Shown here: piece by piece, positions 57,301-64,000 of the stretch | How positions within the stretch are numbered: the stretch's first letter is position 1 | Layout of the letters: each line of letters starts with the position of its first letter | The notes under the pieces: generated by a model | The model's database searches: none | What the model was told of the DNA's origin: nothing | The model's input: only the letters and a program-made list of their open reading frames with translations | Position numbers and translations under genes: made by a program | From: Utricularia gibba | Taxonomy: Eukaryota > Streptophyta > Magnoliopsida > Lamiales > Lentibulariaceae | Assembly: GCA_002189035.1 (NCBI GenBank) | Contig: NEEC01000012.1 | Coordinates: 2,914,001-2,978,000 of the forward strand | Reading direction: 5' to 3' | Length of the DNA: 64,000 bases

Positions 57301-59867
57301 GAATTCACCTGGCAGCTATGAAGCTAAACAATTATACAATATCATTAAATTCACGAATACTCACTGAATGAAGCAAATTTAAAAACTTGCAATTTTTTAT
57401 TGCACGACGGTAAAATCCTCTTTTCAGCTCCTTTTCAATATCCAACAGCAGTAGCCTCAAAAGGGCGAGATGCACTTGGCCAAGTAACAACGAATTCTGA
57501 ATGGCAGAAAGAGAAACAGCGGAACAGGAAAAATTAGATTATGCATGTGCATCATATTCAGCTAAGCCAATAACAAAGCTAACCTGATCATTCATTGCTG
57601 CCTCAAAGTCATCCAGCGTGAATGAGCCAATACCAATGGTGATGGCGTATGTGCAGAGGAAATGAAAAGCCTCCAACATAGACATAGAAGATTGTTAACG
57701 GAGCTCATTAAATAGTCAAAAAGTATCCAATAAAGAAATGGAATAGTGTTAAGAGAGCTCATTAATAGTTACAATAAATTCATAAAGTAGTGCCTCCAAG
57801 TGGGCAATCATTCCTTACGGGTGCATGAACAAAAATCTATTTAATATAAGACGTCAGTAGACCAGACTGATGAGGACGTACACAAATAGCAGAACCCATA
57901 AAATCATACGTAAAATTGAAAAACACTAATAGAAAAAAAAACAAACAAACAAACATTGCAGTGTGAGAAGGTTTAAAGACAATGAGTTTAATGGTGAAAT
58001 GCCAAATTTAAACATGACAATATTTTTGAGGTACCTTAAAAAGTTTATTGGCTAGCTGTGCTGAGGAAGCCCAAGGTGGCATGGGCAAAGGTGGCTTCAT
58101 TGTAACAGATCTCGGAGGAAATTTTGACAATAAGCCTATTAAAAAAAGTTCATAAAACAGGTGAAAAGAAGGCGCACATAAACTCGGAAAATGATCACGC
58201 TCTCAGTAAACATGGCATTCAGTACGCCAAATCACACACCAAAGTATAAACTGCAACCAACTTAACCTTTACAAAGAGAACAGCCACGAGATCCAGTGGA
58301 TGGAAAATGAGCAGAACAAATGAACGCTTTTGACCCTGATTGTAATTCCATTAGCTCCAGTTCCTCATCATCTACAAGTATCGAGCGAAGTTCCATGTCG
58401 CCAATCCTTTTTATACAATCACTCGCCAATTCGCATTTCTCCATGCATGGAGCCTTCTTCTTCCCAACTTTCCGGTATTTCAGCTGCAACAGTACATCAG
58501 AAAATTAGCATAAGTCTAGGCAGCATAACAAAATATTACAAAATATTAAATTGCAAAAATTTACAAATGCAAATCGCATTTCAGGTTACATTGCTGCCTA
58601 AACAGACAAAAGAGGAAAGTATTATAAAAATAAAATAATTAGGAAACAAACCATAACAGACTCTTGCTTCATTCTTTTCTTCTTTCTGGCCAAACTATTG
58701 TCACAGTCAGCATGAGAGGTATCATCAGCCAGACAACGATTTTTTCCTTTAAAAAAGGTCATGAAACCCTTCCCAATGCCATGCCTTTCAGGACTCATAG
58801 CCATCAAAGTCATTAAGCCTTTTCCAGTGCTAGGTGTGACATCACGATTGGTCATTAGAGTCATTAGATCTTTACCAATCCCGTGCTTTCTCCTTGATGG
58901 AGCTTTTTGAGACATGAAACCTTTCCCCATACCATACTTCTTAATGGGATAACGTTTTTCAATCATGGGACCTTTTCCAAGGCCATGTCTTATGATAGGA
59001 GTGTTGTCAGCAAGACAAACTTCATTGGCTGACAGTCCAGGCAATGAAACCTAATGATCAAAAAATACATGAAATTCAACGGTCAGATAACTCACAATCT
59101 GGGTGCATGGTTGAACAAACATCCCGAGTATCAACCACATGCACAGCTACCTGTTTTCTATCACAGCCAGGCCCGTAATGATGATAGCGGGTTGTTCTGA
59201 GACCTAAAACATCACAGAAAAACAGTGAGAAACTCACTAAACAAGCTACCAAATCCATTCAATAACGAGGAACAATGTGCATAAAACAACTCTGTACAAC
59301 AACGCCTATACGACAGACTATCCCATTCGCACTCCCTGGCCCTCGTAGCAGCAGAGCACATTAAAAAGGATCAGTTGGTGGAAACATACTTGTAAACACA
59401 AACGAAAACCAAATGCAGAACTGGGTCTTTCACAATAGTCACACTATTTTTTCCACCACGACTCATTCCTTAGTTTAAAGAGCTAACTAGCATATATGAA
59501 TCAACGGAGAATCAAGTACGTCACAAGGAGAGCCATCGATTTTTACAATCAGAAGCAGGACATCTAATCAAATACTAATCTTTACAAATTAAACACTGAA
59601 AAATTGAAAAACCAACGCTAAAAACTGTCAGAAAACACAACAGCACATACGTCACTAATGGGAGAAGCATTGGATGGAGGGGATTAAAACTGACAACAGG
59701 TGGTCCGTCCTTACAATTTTTTGAGGAAATACACTCAGACTCCCCATAACTTCCTGAAGCCGTATCCTCCAATCCTGTTCACTCGAAACGCAATTCATAT
59801 TCTGCATGCGCTGCGGAACGCCAACATCCTCATCACTCCCGCAGTGATATTCCCCTACCGTAGCCAT
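54360..59867 (-). CDS. RLT-type DDT/WSD chromatin-remodelling partner; frame broken at three sites
   Basis: Nuclear protein related to RINGLET (RLT) factors, which partner ISWI remodellers. Fourteen exons give 1077 residues after three bases are restored: 59867-59651, 59203-59151, 59050-58652, 58483-58267, 58135-58035, 57670-57584, 57496-57365, 57175-57035, 56730-56608, 56513-56073, 55966-55562, 55480-54863, 54737-54633, 54551-54360. Parts in order: KDGPPVVSFNP; five GIGKG-type repeats; DDEELELMELQ; the DDT region (LANKLFKAFHFLCTYA onward); a HARE-HTH-like segment (GTLKGELFSILLNKGQSGM); an acidic region; WSD motifs SDRRYNRYWLFLGP and GHWEMIDTIEALCALISALD; a Cys-rich patch (CYQCHDLYWRDEKHCSLCH); LWVNRLRRTSNLKEFLQ; and SAVALWLIRMDFLA. 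The homeodomain usual in RLT1-3 is absent. The three breaks are C/G runs at 59742-59745, 59679-59682 and 59189-59191. Confidence 0.9.
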
Positions 59868-62271
59868 TCCAAAGCCATCTGATTCGTCTACCTGGAGGTT
59901 GGCAATGTGCAGTTCATGAGAAATGGGAACCCTGTGCACTCACTCTCGGTCGTGGAGTCTTGCGACAAATGAAGTGAAGCAGGATCAGGGTTTAAAGATA
60001 TAACGACTAGGGTTTTGTGCTGCACGGACAAAGCCGAAATATCTACCAACGGCCAGCCGGGTCGGACTCAATCGGGTTGATCACCCGCCACTAGCTCAAT
60101 TGTGCTCTTGAGTATTTTAAAAATGAATTTAATTATGTATTTGAATTATTTCGATAAATTAACCTCATTTGTTAATGTATTCATAGTTTGAATTAAATGA
60201 TTGAAATCATATTCTAAAGCACATTAAAATTTACCTTTTTGAAAATGATAAAAACCATTTTTCCCCTGGGCCCGGCTCTGTGCCCAGCCCAAAAATTACA
60301 GGTCCAAAGCTATGGGCCTAATCTATTCATACTTTTGTTTTCTAAAGCATTGTTTTGAAAAAAAATTTGAATCATATTTTTACTTTTCAAAATTACTTTT
60401 AAAAAGTATAAATAAAAAGTACAATTAACCAACTTTTTATTTTTTTAAAAATAACTTTTGTATTTATAATTTTAAAAGTGTTTTTGATAGAATTACTTTT
60501 ACAATTAAAAGTATTTTAGAACAAAACTATTTTTACTTTCGAAAAATAAAAATAGGTTTTAAAAAATTTTCAGAACACTCCCTAAATTTGTATTTTTTAT
60601 TAAAAAATTGCTCTAGATAAATCTCATATCGATTATAAATGAATGAGAATATGAGATTAAGTCGAATAACTATACAAATCTCATATTGGTAGAAACTCTT
60701 TAGTTAATTATATTTGATCTTGAGTAATTTAAGTATGGATGATCTTTTGAAAAGTCAGATCAAAGATGAAAAAAGTATTAAATTATAAAAATTAGATGTT
60801 CAAAACGAACACTATCTTATAATAAAAACACCGTTCATTATAAACATGTGCCATGACCCGACATGCCTAAACTTTTTTGGTAGACGGCCGTGAGGGACAT
60901 GCCTACCTAAATATAGGTAAGTGGATATTTATGGAATATTATTATTAATTTAATTATTAAAAATCATATAATAAAATCAATTCTCATACCAAAATAAACT
61001 ATGAGTGCAAATGCGTCACAATTGAACAATGAAGTTAAATGATGCGAATCGAACATAATTTCACTCTTTTTTTAAAAAAAATAGAATTTAATTTCTATAA
61101 TATCCAGGAATCTCAACTCGGTCCAATCCGAGTGTTTGGAGTTTTTAGGGCAGGATGGTTGACACACGGAAGAAGCACTTGTCATCACCACCCCACTCAC
61201 AGGGGTATAAATGGAAATGACGGCGTTTAATATTACGGTATTAAATTTTTTAATTTAATGTATAAAAAAAGGAGAAGTAGGGCTATTTTTGTAAATAATT
61301 ATTGGGAATTATGGGGTTTGGGGATTTTATTTAATCAATTTTTTAAAAATTGAAATTGAGTTTAACTGGTTTTTTTGGGACAAGTGGAAATTGAAACGGA
61401 CAAATGGAAATTGGTCGGATTTAATGGGTTTTGGTGTGGGTTTTTAGCTCCCCGCCTGCTATTGTCGCTGGCATTTGCATTAACTTCAGGTTTCTTGAAT
61501 TATTTGGTCACCTGGGGACAGCGCAAAGTTCCAATTCCGTTCATGCAGACCTCTCTTTTCGTGAACGGAGCTTGCGTCCGTAACTGACCCCATTGCATTC
61601 ATAGTAGTCTTCCGATTGAAACCACCCATCGGATACCGGCCGGAGCATTGGTTTGTGATCTTTCTCGGTAGATTTTGCTTTCTGGACAACAGTGGCAGGT
61701 ATACACTAGGTGGATTTCCTGTTTTTCCCCTGTTTACTCCGTACAGTTTTCATCTTTGTGCTCTGCATGTCTTAAGATTCATTCGTCATCGCAATTTGTG
61801 TGGTTCTGCTGGAAAAAATCTGGCCTTTTCGGGACCCACATCGAGGTATGTGTTGCGCTTTTTATGTGTATGGGAATTGAGACCAGTTTATCCGGTGACT
61901 CCGAATTGAGATTCATGGGGTACGCTGCTTCCCCAAGCTGCATGCTCCTTGGGTCTGGTTACACTAAAATCCACGGAGAATACCTGAGCTCCGTGGTGGG
62001 TCGGAGGAATTGGCGGTGTTCATCATTTTGGAGCAACGTATCTTTTGATATAGAAAAACAAAGTGCAACTTTTCATCTTATATCTTCTTCTTCAACCTTT
62101 AAAAACTGCTTTTTTATCATTTTTTAGCAGTTATTTATCAGGAATGAAGATTTTGGTTTGGTGTGGAGTTCGCTTAGCGCTGTTTCGTATGACAAGTTGT
62201 ATTTATCCTGTGATTATGCCTCTGTTTATTGTGTTTAAATTTGCATGTCTTTCTTTTTGTTAGTGAACACG
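59868..62271. other. RLT promoter, AT-rich spacer, and threonine aldolase leader
   Basis: A telo-box (CTAGGGTTTT, 60007-60016) lies about 140 bases upstream of the RLT start codon, at a likely promoter or leader position. From 60110 to 61030 the sequence is AT-rich with many A/T runs and no coding content. From about 61390 to 62264 it becomes more mixed and probably holds the first non-coding exon and a leader intron of the threonine aldolase gene; a TTTTTGTTAG acceptor precedes its ATG. No other gene is seen. Confidence 0.5.
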
Positions 62272-64000
62272 ATGATAAGAAAGGTGGATCTTCGGTCTGA
62301 TACGGTGACCAAACCAACCGATACCATGCGGCTTGCAATGGCAAGCGCTGAAGTGGATGATGATGTTCTGGGTCATGACCCAACTGCTGGTCGCCTTGAA
62401 AGAGAGATGGCACAAATTATGGGCAAGGAAGCAGCACTGTTTGTCCCTTCAGGCACCATGGCCAACCTTATCTGCGTGCTCACTCACTGCCAGGTCAGGG
62501 GAAGTGAAGTTATTCTAGGTGATCGGTCACATATTCACGTTTATGAAAACGGTGGGATTTCGACAATTGGAGGGGTTCATCCTAAGACACTGAAGAACAA
62601 TGAAGATGGAACTATGGATATTGACTTGATTGAAGCAGCAATACGAGATCCAACATCCCAATTTTATCCAACGACAAGGCTTATTTGCTTGGAGAACTCG
62701 CATGCACTGTGAGTAATATACTTTTTGGTTTTCATTTATGGCAAATTAGTAGATAAAACACTGAGCCTATCTCCATGTGGAATAAATCATAGACGGCTTT
62801 GGAGGGGTCAGTTCCCAAAGTTAATGTCTAGTAACTCTCCCTTTGCTGTATGGTATTGACTGCTTGGTTGCCTTGCAAAGTATGAATATTACTTTATTTT
62901 GAGACGCCAAGTTTTAGTGTATTATCTTGGTAGCATCCTAATTGTGAATGTATCTTACTGCAGTTCTGGTGGTAGATGTTTAACCGCTCAGTATACAGAT
63001 GCTGTTGGAAAACTAGCGAAGAGACATGGAATAAAGCTTCATATAGATGGGGCTCGTATCTTCAATGCATCGCAGGTGCACTTAAACTTCTTGATTCTTG
63101 AAGTTATTATGTTTTATCACACTAAACATTTTTTTCAGGCTCTTGGAGTACCAGTCAAAAGGTTGGTGGAGGCTTCTGATTCAGTAACGGTACTCCATTG
63201 CATTCTTCTAAATTTTGTGTAACCAGTGGTATGTTTCATCTGTTTTGTGATATCATTTACACTTCTGACACACATGGATGATTCAGGCGTGCCTATCAAA
63301 AGGTCTTGGTGCCCCAGCAGGTACCATCATTGCAGGTTCAGAAACCTTCATTCAGAAGGTGAATAAGCTTCCATATTTTCCTTTGATATTTGAGTTTTTA
63401 AGTACTTTAACATCCATGTATGTTGCCCCAACTCCACCTTACAGGCTAGAGTTCTTAGGAAGACATTAGGTGGTGGCATGAGGCAGATTGGTGTTCTCTG
63501 TGCTGCTGGTTTAGTAGCGTTGGATGAAAATGTAGCGAAGTTACAAAGTGATCATAAGAATGCTAAGAGCCTGGCAGGTAGTTTCTCCATTCCGGGGTCA
63601 ATGCTTACTCCATATGTAATACTTCAGATTTTGTTCATGGGGCACTTTTTCATCTCTGTCTTAGAGGGTCTGAAGAGGATCAAGGGACTGAATGTTGATT
63701 TGATGTCTGTTGAGACCAATATTGTAAGATACATCACTCTATACCTTGAATGCAAGTAACACCATTATAACCTTGTACATGCTTTCAGGTCTTCGTAGAC
63801 ATCCTAGAAGCTTCGGGTATCACTGCAGATGACTTTGTTAAAAATCTAGAAGAGTATGGCGTGTATGGAATGGCTGATGGACCATTCAGGTGCAGTTTTC
63901 TTCAGCCATGCTTCTAATGTTGAGCATACACCTGATCTTCGTTTCAGTACTTCGGTAACTGGTTATGTTGTCCTTGCTTTCCTTCCACTTTGGTAGTTAG
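62272..64000 (+). CDS. THA1: L-threonine (allo-threonine) aldolase, 3' end beyond window
   Basis: PLP-dependent enzyme splitting (allo-)threonine into glycine and acetaldehyde. Exons in the window: 62272-62708, 62964-63075, 63139-63189, 63287-63358, 63445-63577, 63665-63723, 63789-63889; all phases join. Motifs: VDLRSDTVTKPTDTMRLAM at the start, DPTAGRLEREMA, ALFVPSGTMANLICVL, LHIDGARIFNAS with the PLP-contacting Asp and Arg, and SKGLGAPAG with the catalytic Lys at about residue 205, then RKTLGGGMRQIGVLCAAGL. The last exon seen ends GMADGPFR; the remaining C-terminal part lies past 64000. The junction HAL-SGGRC differs slightly from the usual HANSGGRC. No frame break in the part seen. Confidence 0.93.

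Noticed and set aside
50020..64000. An operon-like or clustered pathway (kinase, LPXB, RLT, threonine aldolase)
   Set aside because: The genes have unrelated functions, different orientations and separate promoters; nothing suggests a gene cluster.

Overview
This is nuclear DNA of a flowering plant, most likely a eudicot. Every gene has plant GT-AG introns with U-rich acceptors. The proteins belong to plant families (WRKY, MLO, DRM, RLT, SAC, LEA, plant-type prolyl 4-hydroxylase), and the spaces between genes are AT-rich. I cannot name the species. The region is gene-dense: 20 protein genes, with no transposon, tRNA, rRNA or CRISPR array that I could support. Gene models were built by hand from splice sites and reading phase, so exon edges may be off by a base or so.

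Layout. 1-2.6 kb: no gene. 2.7-3.8: WRKY factor (+). 4.3-8.2: translation release factor eRF3 (-), head to head with an LEA protein gene (+, 8.8-9.4) across a 0.6 kb promoter region with ABA-type elements. 9.5-13.5: DRM3-like DNA methyltransferase homologue (-), head to head with RRP8 (+, 14.0-15.8). 16.1-16.6: arabinogalactan protein (+). 16.8-18.0: intronless FAD oxidoreductase (+). 19.1-19.8: DUF1645 protein (-) with a duplicated TATA region. 21.7-23.0: ARM/TOG protein (+). 23.4-26.4: MLO (-). 27.4-28.8: strictosidine-synthase-like (-). 30.5-31.4: HMGB (+). 32.2-33.5: hnRNP H/F-type RNA-binding protein (+). 33.9-39.0: SAC1-type phosphoinositide phosphatase (-). 39.8-41.4: prolyl 4-hydroxylase (-). 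42.9-43.4: small plant-specific protein (-). 44.7-47.0: leucine-rich-repeat protein (+). 47.5-49.5: calmodulin-lysine methyltransferase (+). 50.0-51.1: ethanolamine/choline kinase (+). 51.3-53.3: lipid-A-disaccharide synthase LpxB (-). 54.4-59.9: RLT-type DDT/WSD chromatin protein (-). 62.3-64.0: threonine aldolase (+), cut by the window end.

The genes do not form one pathway. They look like an ordinary, compact plant gene neighbourhood, and I see no operon-like or defence-like system.

The strongest unexpected signal concerns the sequence itself. Nine genes each lose their frame at one or more sites, and at every site a single extra G or C in a G/C run restores both frame and family homology. 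I count 13 clear sites, plus a probable one in the LEA gene. This is best explained by systematic homopolymer under-calling in the assembly rather than by nine independent pseudogenes. Any automated annotation here will truncate or split these genes. Biological points worth a look are three equal-length, same-phase exons in eRF3, a five-fold repeat in the RLT protein (which also lacks the usual homeodomain), loss of the catalytic motif in DRM3, a duplicated core promoter, and a duplicated exon in the prolyl hydroxylase.
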